From contig NC_053417.1 in the NCBI RefSeq assembly GCF_016859285.1, positions 14,756,706 to 14,820,705 on the forward strand: DNA of 64,000 nt, read 5' to 3'. Below are positions 36,225 through 57,727 of this stretch, piece after piece (within the stretch, counting starts at the first letter, position 1; each line of letters begins with the position of its first letter). Below the pieces are notes generated by a model that saw nothing but the letters and a program-made list of their open reading frames with translations, did no database searches and was not told the origin of the DNA. The position numbers and the translations under genes were made by a program. The DNA is from Xiphias gladius (Eukaryota; Chordata; Actinopteri; Istiophoriformes; Xiphiidae).

Positions 36225-36900
36225 AGTGAAAGGAAAACTACACTAAGAGTATACAACCATGCTAGCAACTCTACAATGCTAACATGCTGATGTTTAGTAT
36301 GTATAGTGTTTACCTTGTCCTCTACCTCAGTTTAGCATGTCAGCATGCTAACATTTGCCATTTAGCACTAAATGCAAAGTACCGCTGGGGCTGATGGGAA
36401 TGTCATTTGTTTTGTACAAATTGAAATTCATCCTGAGCAGGAGATAAATGTCTGCACCAAATTTCACAGCAATCCATTCAAAAGTTGCCCCGACATTTCA
36501 TTTAAAACCACAAGTGTAAACCTCATGGTGGATGTAGAGAAAAACTCAAGGGATCATCAAAATCAGTAGGATACATTGTCTAGAAACCACAAATAAATGT
36601 GCAAAATAATATATGTCAAGATATTGTGTTGACACAGATGTTGAGATATTTTCAGAGGATAAGTGAACATGTTGAGCTGCTGGGGCGCTGGACAAAAAGT
36701 CAGGGGGACTACCAAAATAGGGTTCATCATCCGATGACCATGGATATGTGTATTATAAATTTCATGGCAATCCATACAGTAGTTGTTAAGAAATATCAGT
36801 TTAGCCCGAAGTGGGGGACTGACCAACCAACAAAACTGACTGACAGACTGACATTGCCATCCACAGAGCCATGTTGCCAGCACGGCTTGGTTAAAAAAGC
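36225..36900 (-). mobile_element. Teleost dispersed repeat, AACATGCTAACATG type, reverse copy
   Basis: Reverse-complement order of the element at 32865-33545: ACAATGCTAACATGCTGATG, CAGCATGCTAACATTTGCC, GCTGATGGGAATGTCATTTG, CAAATTTCACAGCAATCCAT, GGGATCATCAAAATCAG, ATTGCCATCCACAGAGCCAT and GTTGCCAGCACGGC. The two copies are clearly diverged from each other. Confidence 0.65.
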
Positions 36901-39900
36901 ATAACAAAAAAGCATAACAAACCCTAAAGTGAACACAACTGTTATCGTGCTGCTTCATTACAGGACTTTGGAGGATATGTGGCCCCAAAGGTTATTCTGA
37001 GAACTTACTAGTACAAGGATAGAGGAGGTGGAGGGATGAGTGTGTGGTAGAGAAGAGGTGGTCAGGCAGAGAAAAACAGATAAATAGACAGCGGAGAAAT
37101 GAGAAAGTGTAATTCTTGCTTGGCACAATTTATCATGTCGTCCCTGACAGCCACCAACCATAAGTTACCAAATAATCACTCTCAATAATTCAGTGGGATC
37201 TCTCCTCACCTCCCTTCCCCTCTGCTGCACTTGTAGCGCATTCCCATGACACGAGGTCAAACCACATGCCCATTGACACTGTAAGCTCTTCATAAATGCA
37301 GCGTAACCAGACGAGGTTTGACTTGGCTGACTGTATTGCTGCAGTGCATGACAACGGGTTAGGGGGAAGGGTGAGAGAAAAGCAGGACGCGCCGTTCATT
37401 CCTCACAGTGTGTCTTAGTGATCCTGCATCTCACTGGCCGGACTAATAGGCTATCACAATTTACATCGCCATGGGAACGTCCCACTGCATCAGTAGTACA
37501 CAAGTCAGTGCTGCTTGCTCACATTCCAATAATATCCTCCTGCACTGTTGAGAAATTCAGAGTCAGCTGTGGTTGTTTTTGTGTTTCTGTGTCTCCTGGA
37601 TTTTCACATGTGCAGTTTTATGAAGACCACAGATCTATGCCAGTCCTCTCAGTAGATATGAATTCTGCAGCATAAAAAGTGTAATTGAACAAGAGATGTG
37701 AGGGACTTGATCATGACTGAAAGAAATTATGAGGCAGATAAATGTATCATCTCTGCAGCAGCATGTGTCTTGCTTGGGATAGCTGGACAGTCCATTCATC
37801 CTCGCCTTGTTGCTGTCAGATCCCCGCTGCAGACGAGTGATGACCACCCTTGTCAGAACCAAACGCTGTCTGTCTCCCTCTGAATGATAGAAATGTAGAG
37901 TGTGTCTGTACAGAAAGACAGATCAATTTCTTTCACTCTGTCCTCTACACCTCTGTGCTTTTCCTTGTCATACCTTGAAATTCACTGTAATCTCTCCTCC
38001 CCTGAAATAGAAGATTTGGAGGTTTTTTTCTCCCGCCACTATCTGAATCTTAATCCACACCTTTCATACATCGGTAGGGTTTTCGCTCTGACATATGTCC
38101 CTGCTGTGTGTCAATTCTTGACCTTTTCTCTGTGTGTGTGCCCATCATCTCTTTTGTCTGTGACTGTTGGCTTGAGTGACCATGTGTGTGGCGTGTGTTT
38201 ATTTCACAGAGTGGCACAGGAGGGGATCGCCACTGACTTGGAGGTGCTGCAAAAATGTCATTGTTTGGTTGTGCTCTGCTTTATGACACAGTTTATACAG
38301 CGCCAATGATTTTTCCTCCCCAGTGTGGCCTTCTGCTTTGTCTGCCTGGAATCAGGAACGGTAAATAAGTGGTAATGGGAGTGAATGGGAGGGGAAGTCA
38401 GCCAACGTCTTTCTGTCATCACTTTAGAAGGTTGCGACCCTAAAGCAAGGTGGCACAGAGCTGCTAAATTATTCAGGCTGTGTCTCAAGCCCAGATCTCT
38501 GGAGAAGATGGGCCTGTGATTGCTGGGAGCGGTCTGACTGACATTTGCACATGAAAATCGCCTCTGTTTCCCCCAAACACCCATTCTGCTCGAAGAAAAC
38601 AGTGGAGGGACCCCGGCTCTGTGCGACAGGGCTGTGGTGGGTAACACTGAGGAGTGGGAGGGTTGGTGGAGGGTGTTGTTATTAGAAGAACACTGCTGTC
38701 TCCAAACCTCAACACACAGCAGTGGAGGCAATGCCTTATAGATGTGCTGAGCAGTTAACAATCAGTCTCACTCTACATGGTTGTAACTCCTGGAGAAACA
38801 AACTAGGAGAAAACTTCTCCTGTGTGAAATTGCAGTTCAGGGTAAATGAATATGTTAAATGTGTCAATATAATGAGCCTAAAAGCAGCTTGAAAATTAGA
38901 GTGGCAGAACAGGACCTAGGGGACTAGCTGACTCATAAATCATCTTTCTGAGTGGGGTCAAGGGCCATTTGACTGAGACATGAGCAGAAATGTGATTTTA
39001 GTTATGGAAATATTTTCTCACCAATAATGCAATAATATAGTGTGCATATCCTAGCATACATATTGATTAAATGCCATAATTTTGTGTACATAGAAATTCC
39101 AGATTGCTGGGATTAATACTAAAAAGAATCAATGTGTTTGAAAGGCCATTTCATGCTATTTCAGTGAATGGTTGAACATCTTTATAATGATGCATTACAC
39201 TGTACAAGGTTTGTCTGATTGCAGGGCCAGCAAAGAGCATCATGAATATTTGCAAATCAATGTTTGTTGTATTATAATTTAGTATAATCTTCTGTAGATT
39301 GTTACCAAAACAGTCCACACAACCCACGATGTTAACTGTAATTTGTCCAATTAAAGCTGGAAAGCTTTTGATTAATCACATTCCTTCCAGAGTGCAGTTA
39401 AAGTGAGCAAGCAGGAAAGTGTGAGTGAGGGAGGAGAGTGAGAACATCCCTCTGTATGCTGAACCATGTCTCTGAGCTGAAGGAAGGGAGGGAGGAGGTG
39501 GGGGTTGGGAGTTTCAGTCGGTAACTGCCCCTGCTGGGCGGGAGGAGGAGGAGAAGAACACAGCTGAAGAAGAGGGAGGGCGAGAGAAAGGGAGAAGGGG
39601 AGGGTGGAGCTTCGGACAGATGACAAATTGTGATTAATAAATGTGGTTCAGGATGGCAGTGTGCAGGGTTGTTATTAATACTGAGAATTAGAGTGGCTGT
39701 GCAACTCAATCTGCACACTGTCACTCTGCATCAGGTCCCATAATCAGAACCTAATGAAACAGCACAGCACCAGGATGTAGACACGTCCACACCCGTGCAC
39801 TCTGCTTACAAATCTATACTTACTGTACAGTAAACACACATGCTCAGGTAAGTCAGGGAAAAGATAAAGCATTTCATATCGCAGTGCAACAACAATTTGA

Positions 39901-42462
39901 TGCATGGACTAGTGGGCCTGAATAAACAAACCTCATATTTAAATTTGCCTAATCTTGCTAAAATGTGACATATTTTTTGTGTGGCAGGACCTGCATTTCT
40001 CTTCTTTTCTACCCCACAATATATCTTACAGTAGCCCTCTGTTCAAGGGTCAACGCAAATTTAAGCATCAGACGTATCAGTGATTCACATTACACTTCAT
40101 GTAAAGACATGAGTGCAAATGCAGCATGGTGGATGTCTTTTTCCAGCCTCTTTTTCTTCAACTGTATAGTTGTCCCTGGTTTTAGACTTCCCCCAAGCCA
40201 CCTCTTTATATCCCTAATGACCTCTAAATTGATTTACAAGACAGTAATCTACATAGCAAAGAACGGGATCTTGATAGCTGGAATCCTGTCAGTGTTAACT
40301 GTAGAAGGCGCGAGCAGTGTTTCCCCTGGGAGTGACGGCCGTCCGGCAGCTATGTGCCTCTTGGACACAACATGTCATCATCCCTCAGTGCTGATGCTCA
40401 GTTTGTATTGGTCACACTCCCTGTGAGAGTGTGGATTGTGTGACAGTGCTGCTATCTCAAAGTAAAACACATTATGTTGCATATACCTTTATATGATATG
40501 TCACATATATTACTGACTTAAGTAGCTGAGATAGTTCTCGGTTTACTATTCTGCTTGCAAGAAAGGGGTTGGGTTTTTTTGTGCCATACATTTCATAAAT
40601 TAAAAAACATTAAAAGTAGAAAATTATTTAAATCTTGCTGTGGATGGCTGAATTGTAGAATTAGTATGTCTTTAAGAAACTATGTAGACAAACCAGCCAT
40701 AGCAGAAGAGAAATATAACATGAGTAATGTAGCCATAAATAAGTTCCTGCCCCTCTCTTACTTGTTTACACAGAACACAGGAGAGAAAAGCTAGTGCTCA
40801 AATTATGCAGACGTGTGCACAAAAGACAGAGATTTATTCTTGGTGTATCATAATATATGAAATTAATTATTAAACAAACTAATAACTCAAACAGCCCAGT
40901 ACTGATTCCCCTATGGCCCGTTTTCTGTTGGTGACAGCGGAGACTTTGAGAGTCACAGTGACGTCAGAGCAAGTGAAATGATAAAGCAATTGCACTGAAT
41001 AAAAAAAAAAAAAGACACATTTCATCAACATAATGCATAATGTTGAAATTTTAGGTCAATGTGAACAATAAGGGGAACAAATCAAGATGAGAATAGGTAG
41101 AGAGGGAGACAGACGGCTGAAAGACATGCGGATATTTCAATATTAATCACCTCAGTAATATTTTAACAGGCTTTAAAAATCCAATCCTGAGCATATTGCC
41201 TCTGACTGTTGGCAATGATTATCTGCGCCGTGCTGCTTAGGTCCGCTGTGCACTGTTCTAGCGGGCCAGACTGACTGACCTCTAAACCGGGACTGACACA
41301 GCATTTAACTTGTCCCTACGCTGCTCAGCTATACCAACATTTCCCAATGGAAATATCACAGGCCATCACTCCCCAAACCTCCCACACCGTCGACCTCAAT
41401 TTCCCACTAAATCCAAACCATCCTTGGAACCACCTTAAAACTCAGTGATTATCCGCCTCTCTATGTCTGGTGGGATCAGGCGGAATGATCCTTATATTGC
41501 CAGACAGTGGTCATCATATCTAAGGAGAGAGAGGTCGAGGACGTGGTGGTTGATGAAAAGGCAGTCATCAATACTGTATGCAGACCTATTCCCCTTGCTC
41601 CCACTGCTTCTGCCATTAAACTTTAAACTCACAGATCTGCGGTTGTTCCTGTCAGACAGGTGACAAAAGACTCCAAGGATATTATGATATGAGCAAAAAA
41701 TCTGCCCAAGATGATCCTGAAGTCAAACGTGATCACCAGTGAATGTGACTTTGTGGTAAATAAATAGTAGAAATCATATTTTAGCCGACATATTTCAGCA
41801 GCGAGAAAATGTTACAAGAATACAAAAGGGTCTTCCATAACTAATGATGTGAAAACTCTTTGTCTATGTATACCATCACATGTCTATGTGCGTGCATGTG
41901 TGTTTGTGTGCGTATATACACAAGAGTGCAGGCATAGTATGTGTTTGTGTGTCAGGTTTTAGGTAAAGGAAAAAGAGCAGTACAACGTGTGGGGCAGGGT
42001 GTCTCACTAATGAGGCTTTAGAGCTGTGGGATGCGAGTCACACACACTGACAATGGTCTGGGGAACATTTAGTGTCTCCTCTCCATTCCTCACACATCAT
42101 GCAGAGGCCGCTTTTACTTAGTCACCCTCCTGTCCTCTCTTCCATAGCACACAGAAGATGAAAACATCTGCCTTCATTTTGCAGCACTTTATCAAACATT
42201 TTGCTTGCAAAGAGTGTGCCTCTAACAACTGGTGAATCTCAGGCGAACAAAACACAGATTGGAAGCATCAGTGCAGCCCCGTCTTCATTTGTATCAGTTT
42301 ACAGCGAACTGAATTTACCATTTGATTGTGGCTCCCAAAATTAATAAAATAAACGAATAAAAAGAAATTCTCACATATGTTGGCAATCGACTTCAATACT
42401 CGCACATTTGGCTGTGGACTACAGTTTACATAGAAGAAAATAAAGATGCTGGTAGGATGTAA

Positions 42463-42463
<1 letters not shown>

Positions 42464-42503
<40 letters not shown>

Positions 42504-42510
42504 AGAGAGC
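42464..42510. repeat. (GA)n microsatellite in c1ql4 promoter region
   Basis: GA tract with two GC interruptions, directly upstream of the presumed first exon of c1ql4. Confidence 0.9.
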
Positions 42511-42907
42511 GATCTAACAGGTGTCGACTAGGACTGCCCATGGACCAAACACTGCGATAGGCTATTCAGTGGACAGACACTGGATATGAGCGTCAGATTT
42601 GCCGTGTGTCCCTCATTTGGAATTGCGTCAAAAAGTGTCCTAGCAGGTATTTTCCTGGGCTTCATTTCCTCTGAAGTTAGCGACATTTAAACTCCACTCT
42701 CCACCTGGAAAGAAAAGAGGGGATTAAGCGCTGATTAAGAAACTCTCATCACTTTCCTGGCATCTCCTGCGCGCCGTCGAATCTCCAGCTCTGCATTTGG
42801 CACTCCAGCGGTCCAAAGTCCCTCAGTCATTTTGGTGGGACGCGGGCTGGACTGATGTACGGAGAATTTCATCCTCCAAGATTATTTCGGATTATGAGGA
42901 ACAGATG
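42511..42907 (+). promoter_or_regulatory. c1ql4: Presumed promoter and non-coding first exon of c1ql4
   Basis: A locally CG-richer stretch ends in a strong donor, GAACAGATG|gtgagt, at 42907/42908. A polypyrimidine acceptor (TTTACCCCCCAG) ends at 43947 before the coding exon, giving a 1.04-kb 5' UTR intron. An upstream ATG at about 42857 is open to the donor. No TATA box is evident. The exon's 5' limit is unknown. Confidence 0.5.
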
Positions 42908-43979
42908 GTGAGTTTTTATTTGTCTTTTAAATAGAACCTGAAAAATGTTCATGTCGCAATGTAGATCATTATATATTTTATGAAATTTACATGTATAATC
43001 TGTAAAAAAAATTAAAATAATTATTTTGCTTATTTTTAGAAAACATTATTACTAGCTTTATTTAAAAAAATATTATTTTGATGTTCATCCTTATCATTTC
43101 AGTTTAATCACTCTTTGATTCTTTAATGCAATTATATTACAGGTAAATTATGTACATAACAGGTAAATAGGGACAAGTCGATTATTAAGTGTCTTTTCCC
43201 CTTTTTGCTATTATTTTCAGATCCAAATATAGACAGAAGAGGAATCTATAAAAAGCACACCCAGGTTGGCAAGTGTTATTGGTTTCCTGAAAACCACACC
43301 TTTTTAATGTGGACAGTGGAAATAAGATAAAAGTGGGTGGTCATAAGATGACTCTGCCCAGAAAAGACCTCTGATGAACTTTTGTCACTTACAGTCATGG
43401 CATTGAGTGAGACATCTACATGAAGTGAAATCCTGTGCTTTGTAGGGGGGGCTTGAAAGAAGATTTTTCTTAGGAAAAAACTGTAAATTACCTCTTCATC
43501 CAACAAAACAAACCTTACCCCCACCCCCTTCTCAATGAGCTGAATTTGGCACCGGCTCTCATTTCAGCATACTTTTGATAAGCTCTGCTTTCACAACAGC
43601 CCCCTCTCAGTACCAGTCATGGTTTCTGTTTGATGCTGCAAATAGAATTGAACTGGAGGACGACGGGAGAGGTCAAAAAAGGTGAACCAAACTTCATCAG
43701 ATAAATTATATTTTTTGTAGTGTGTGACCACAAATCAAAGAATCCAACTTTTTCTGTTAATTTCCTTAAACACTGTGATATATAAAGTTTTTTTGTTTTT
43801 TAACCATATAGGCTTTTAAATATCTTGTAGTCTTCTGGACATCTTTATCATTTTTCGAGGATCCTCTCATCTGGTTGTTTCTTTCCTGACTGTCTGCCAT
43901 TTTGCCTCTCTCATACTTGGCCTAGTGATACACTGTTTACCCCCCAGTCCTCTCCACATCCTTCTTCACTTTTTCATAA

Positions 43980-52728
<8,749 letters not shown>

Positions 52729-52845
52729 ATCTAATCCTTACTCACAGTGAGAGGAGTGGTTAGAAAAACACCAACATACACAAAGACATATTCACACTTA
52801 CGAAGACATGTATGTATGCAAATGAATGCAGATGAACAAAAAAAT

Positions 52846-52885
<40 letters not shown>

Positions 52886-53975
52886 ATTTACAGAAATCCT
52901 GAGATTATAACAGACTACAGAAGTGTGGATTGAGTTAAAATCAGAGATAAGTGGAATTAAGTTGAATTGTTTGATACTGAGCCAATCATCATGAGCAACT
53001 ACATTTATTGGCACCCTTTGTGTGCAAAGCATAAATTTCAGAATATGTACAGTATAAGTGCACATAAGAATTGCACGTTGTGGCTCTGAAATATCTAAAA
53101 TATTATAATGTGTTCCATATTAACTGACATTGTGATAACTAGAATACAACAAACACCATCAGTGTGATTGTTTTTAATGCAATAATGGTGTTGAGGTTTC
53201 CATTAATCAAAATGACTAAGATGACAAATGCACACTTGGGGTATTCCAGTTGTTAACTGAGCAGAATTTCACTTATACATCTCTGCCCTCCATTTTAATG
53301 ACCTCTGATCAAATGGCCTGCCTATATTTTGCAACTCATCTTTGTTAAAATATTTTTTCCCTTTGCTTCAAAGGGTATTATACTGATTGAAATTAATTGA
53401 ATCCCTGTTGTGATTCAGCCTGCATTAGGACAGTACTGATTAAAATAGGGCATTCTGGCAACACAGATGTTTGACCTTCCCTTCGTGTTCCCATCATAAC
53501 ACAGGATGACACATGGTGAGATAAAACAAAACATACTAATATTACAAGTAAACAAATCAAAACACATTTTATGGATGGCACTTGTGTGTAATGGAGTTTT
53601 AATTGCCAAGTGCATTATGACATTATTGTGTGTGTGAGGTTTGGTATGGTAGGTATGAGTGGATATATAGATATGGTGAGATATGGGGGTGGTGAAAAAG
53701 TGACAGCTGCAGTGTTTTACTTACATTAATTGTTGTACAATACATTACAGACATGTTGCTGTAATTAAACTGCCATACTTACTTACTACTTTATTTTTGA
53801 GAGACCCTGTCAACATATCATTATATGTATAAACACGGTAATCTTGGGATGGGCTATCTGGTATGTTGAAGAGGTTGAGTAGATAATATTGTTATTAAAA
53901 TATCTATACCTACCTTGTTTGTGTTCTTACATGTTGTTTTGGCATGGTAAAGGTCAGGGCTGAATAAAGGCATGT
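52729..53975 (+). other. c1ql4: Presumed c1ql4 3' UTR
   Basis: Follows the TGA at 52726-52728. It contains a (CA)n tract at 52847-52880. The first clear AATAAA is at 53963-53968, which would give a 3' UTR of about 1.24 kb. This is an inference from the signal only. Confidence 0.5.
52847..52880. repeat. (CA)n microsatellite
   Basis: Seventeen CA units inside the presumed c1ql4 3' UTR. Confidence 0.93.
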
Positions 53976-56900
53976 ACATTCAATAGTCTTAAACACACGC
54001 AGACCCTTGTTCAGTTTTATTTGGAGTGACCACTTGGACTGACTGCGGAGAATTGGATATATGACATGGCTGCATCGACTTACAGCTGAGATCGAAGCAA
54101 CAGTGGCTGACCACAGCCACTGCCTGCTACAACATGGATTTCCAATATGTCTTAAGACACTGTCTAAGACACAAACATTAATACCGCTATATTGATCTCC
54201 TCTTATAATACACCCAGGATCTACAAAATCCAGCCAATATACATTTCAAATGTAACAATATAGTAATCAATTGTACAAACAAACCGAAATGGTTCAGTGT
54301 CTGATAAGGGCTTGTTATGGTTTATTAGGGTTTTGAACCAAGACCGTTTGTTGGAGAGCACACCAATAACAAGAAATACATCCAGGGAATTGGTAAAATT
54401 TTTCCTAAATAATATTGAGTCATTTCTCTCATTTTATTTGATATTCCTATGGTGATGCATACAGATTGTTTACAGTCCAAAAAAAAATAGCCATGTAAAT
54501 AGCCAAAATCTCCAATTTAATCACTTCCGAAATTTGGATTAATCAAACAATTTTTTAAAGCACCAATTACTCTGCTGATTATATTCTCAATTAAGTCACT
54601 AATGAAATGTAAAAAAAAAAAAAAAAGTAAAACATGTTCCATCAAAATTTCCCAGAGCCCAAGGTTAAATCCTCAGATATTTTGTCCAACCAACAGTCCA
54701 AAACCCAAAGATATTCAGTTTAATATTATATGAGACAAAGAGAAGTAGCAAACACCCACATTGCAAAAGCTGGCATGAGTGGATATTTGGCACGATCAAA
54801 ATAGTTACAGATTAATTTTCTATCGAATAATTGATTATCTCAGCTCTAAATCACAACCTTTTACTCTTAGTCTTTCTTAGTCTATGCACTAATAATCACA
54901 ATCATCCCATACGGTATTTTTTAATTATTTAAAAAGAGAGGTAAGATTGTGTTTGCTATTTAATTAGTTCACTATTATGTGGAGTAGACAGCTCTTTGTT
55001 TAAAGGAAATATTTGTGTGATATTAACAGCTTTAGGTTTATGAATGATCGATAAACTAGTCTTTATGTTAAACCTGGCATGAAATGACTGAGATAAACAC
55101 TATGTATATTGACCACTGTGGGTGCCATTTCATATTATATATAATCAAAGGTGCAAAACACAAATCATACCTAAATATGCTTACAAAAATTGCAATTGTG
55201 TGTGATATAAAACTAGTCTGTTGATGAATCTCTCTTTACTATGTGTTGTTTTCTACACAGTTAATTTCACCACTTTATCCAAAAGGCCATAAAAAATTCT
55301 AAACCAGAGCAGAGAGAGCCATCATCCTCATGTTAAAGAGAATACATCTCGAATACCTCCCATATTATTGGCGAAAAGGAAAACATCTAATTAGAGTAGA
55401 GAGCCGATAGCATTCTAGACTTAAAGGATTTGGTGAATCTGTTGCTCCTGAACTGAGAAAGTGGGATGTTGCCGTGCCATGCCTGGGCCCAGCCCCCGGC
55501 TCTCTCTTCTGGCAGATTCCAGTTGAAAGTTAATTGGACGGGGAGAGGTCTGAGACAGGCTGTGCTGAGGCCCATTAGTGATTCCCCTGTCGAATGCAGA
55601 GCCATGAGGATCACAGACTCACAAATAGGAGGATTAAAATAATCAATAGTCTTGACTTCCATCGACCACACACATACACACATACAGAGTAATTAGCGGA
55701 CAACCTATTCAGCAGTGGACTATGACACCCTCCTAAACCTTACCCAACACACATAAGCTCCATACTCCCGGTAGCTGTGGTGCCTAATGAGGGGAAATAG
55801 TTGTGGCTGCTTGTGAGGAAAATGAAGAAAAGGTCAGAGAGCCACCAAACAGCCTTCTAAGGCTCATATCCTAGTGCTTGGTCACCACATTACAGCATGG
55901 TGACAAAAAAAGTATAAAACCTATTTATTTAGGCTGAAATTTCACATTATGTTCCCAAAGATTTACAACCAACAGGAGAAAACCACGATCTAAATTGGCT
56001 TGAGCACCAAAGCCTAAACAAATGGTGTGCTTTAAGTTCTTCATTTGGCTCATGAAAGCACAAAGAGCAAGATATGCCTCTTATTTTACACTATCTATAT
56101 AGACAAATGGCCTTTTTAACATAGCAGATTCCAGCAACAACACTGCCCTCTTGTGTCAATGGAAAAAACAGCACAGACACATCAATCCACTGTGCAAAAT
56201 CATTAAGACACAGCCGTTACAAAAACTTGAGCTTTACTCTATTTCATCAAACAAATTCACTCAAAAACCCAGATAGGTTTTCAGGAAAAACATTTATTTA
56301 AATGAAGCAACATAACTGGGGTCAATTAAAAACATGGGAACCCATCTGAAATGTTTCTACCTCATGATAGTATGGCTTTGAATATACTGGTTTACTGCAG
56401 AATCAGAGGAACATCTTCCTCAGCCTAACTAAGTTTTAGCCAATAGTACAGTATGTTGCTGAAAGTATTACAATGCATACAAGTTGGTCACATATGTGAA
56501 TTGACCTGGCAGCAAAGCCAGCCTCATTTTGTGGTCTTTAGGGAATGTAAAGGCACTTCTTAAATTAAATGTGGAAAGCAAATCCATGGAAAAGGAAAAA
56601 AAACAAAAAAACAAAACTGGGATGCTCTTCGTCTTTACCCGCTCATCACCATCCTGACCAGTTCTGTAAAGAGACATGAGAAAGAGACAAAATTTGAGTT
56701 TCATGGTCTAAATCAGAGACCTACTCCAACTACAGCATGTTGAGCTAAGGCTCCCTCCTCATCCAGCTTTGGTGAGCCGGGGTGGGAGATGCTGCATTTG
56801 GAGGCAGATCCCCACATTCTGCTCACCCAGAGGAAAGAAGGGCTGAACTAGGTACTAAGAGAAAGAGGTGAGGTAATCATCTCTATCTCGAATTCAGCCA

Positions 56901-57727
56901 AAGAATTAGGCCTTGTCTATGATCCAAGAAGAGCTGGTTAGAGAAGCCATCCTCGCTGTATGCTTTTCTCTATTTGAGAAGCATAGAAAAGGGGAGAAGA
57001 TCAAGGAAGCTATAGTCCAGTCACAGTGTGGCCAGCTACAAATTCAGCTTCCATCAGTACAGAGGAGAAAACAATCAGCACAAGAGCAACTCATTGCAAA
57101 TCTCTGGTTAGTAGAAAAAGGGACTGGTCCACTCTCCCAAAGCTGGTGGCTATACTTGAATCTAAAAACATGTCTACAATGTAATGAACTGATACATCTA
57201 ATTCAGCGTTGATGAAAAGAGCAGCGCCCCTGACACCAACAGAAGAGGCATATTTTAATAGCACCGATGACATGCAGATTAGAAGAGCTGCCTCATGGCC
57301 ACCACACCAAACAGCTCAAAAGACTCGACAGTGTCCACCAGGCTTTCCCTGAATGAGACCAGTCTCTTCCCTGTGTGTCCACCGTATCCCCTTATTAACT
57401 GAGGGGAGTCTCAGACACATGCAGAGGGGCATGCTGCAGCCAGGGGCCAAGACAGAGGGCTGCAGGAGAGAGAGACAGAACAGCAGGAGCCTACACATGG
57501 GCCAAAGCCTCAGGATTAAAGATGAGAGGGACCACCAGGCTTTCCCCACAGGCACCTACAGGTCAAATCTACTTTGCAATAGCACACTGTTCCCGTTAGC
57601 CAATATGAAGAGCAAAACTACAGCTGATAAATGTTAGGATGGCCTGATGGGGGTGGATTATTTAACACTTAAAGCAGGAAAGCCTGGCGGTGCCATCTCA
57701 TGGTATACCCAGTGCCCGTACCGGCCC
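53976..57727. other. Spacer between c1ql4 and myl6 (convergent 3' ends)
   Basis: The two genes converge here. Apart from the repeat at 54475-54850, no gene was seen. The part near 57250-57727 probably includes the myl6 3' UTR, with a candidate ATTAAA signal on the minus strand near 57252. Confidence 0.5.
54475..54850 (+). repeat. Dispersed teleost repeat, GATTAATCGATTA type, copy 2
   Basis: In order: AATTTAATCACTTCC, TCTCAATTAAGTCACTAATG, CCCAGAGCCCAAGGTTAAAT, AACCCAAAGATATTCAGTTT, GAATAATTGATTATCTCAGC and TCTA. It belongs to the same family as 535-835 and is more complete. Confidence 0.6.

Larger units (their letters stand above)
25371..42463. other. Gene-poor intergenic spacer between tmem9 and c1ql4
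   Basis: About 17 kb with only short open frames that lack splice context, family similarity or ATG starts. Contents seen are microsatellites (27949-27991, 31731-31768, 32517-32540), purine-rich tracts (30340-30440, 31640-31930), two oppositely oriented copies of one dispersed repeat (32865-33545, 36225-36900) and a palindromic CRE (TGACGTCA) at 40959-40966. Regulatory elements may exist but cannot be told apart without alignment. Confidence 0.6.

Noticed and set aside
38258..38761. 167-codon minus-strand frame
   Set aside because: Opens at TTG, low-complexity content, no conserved features; typical chance frame in spacer DNA.
39965..40426. 153-codon plus-strand frame with hydrophobic segments
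   Set aside because: GTG start, no recognisable family, surrounded by repeat-like spacer.
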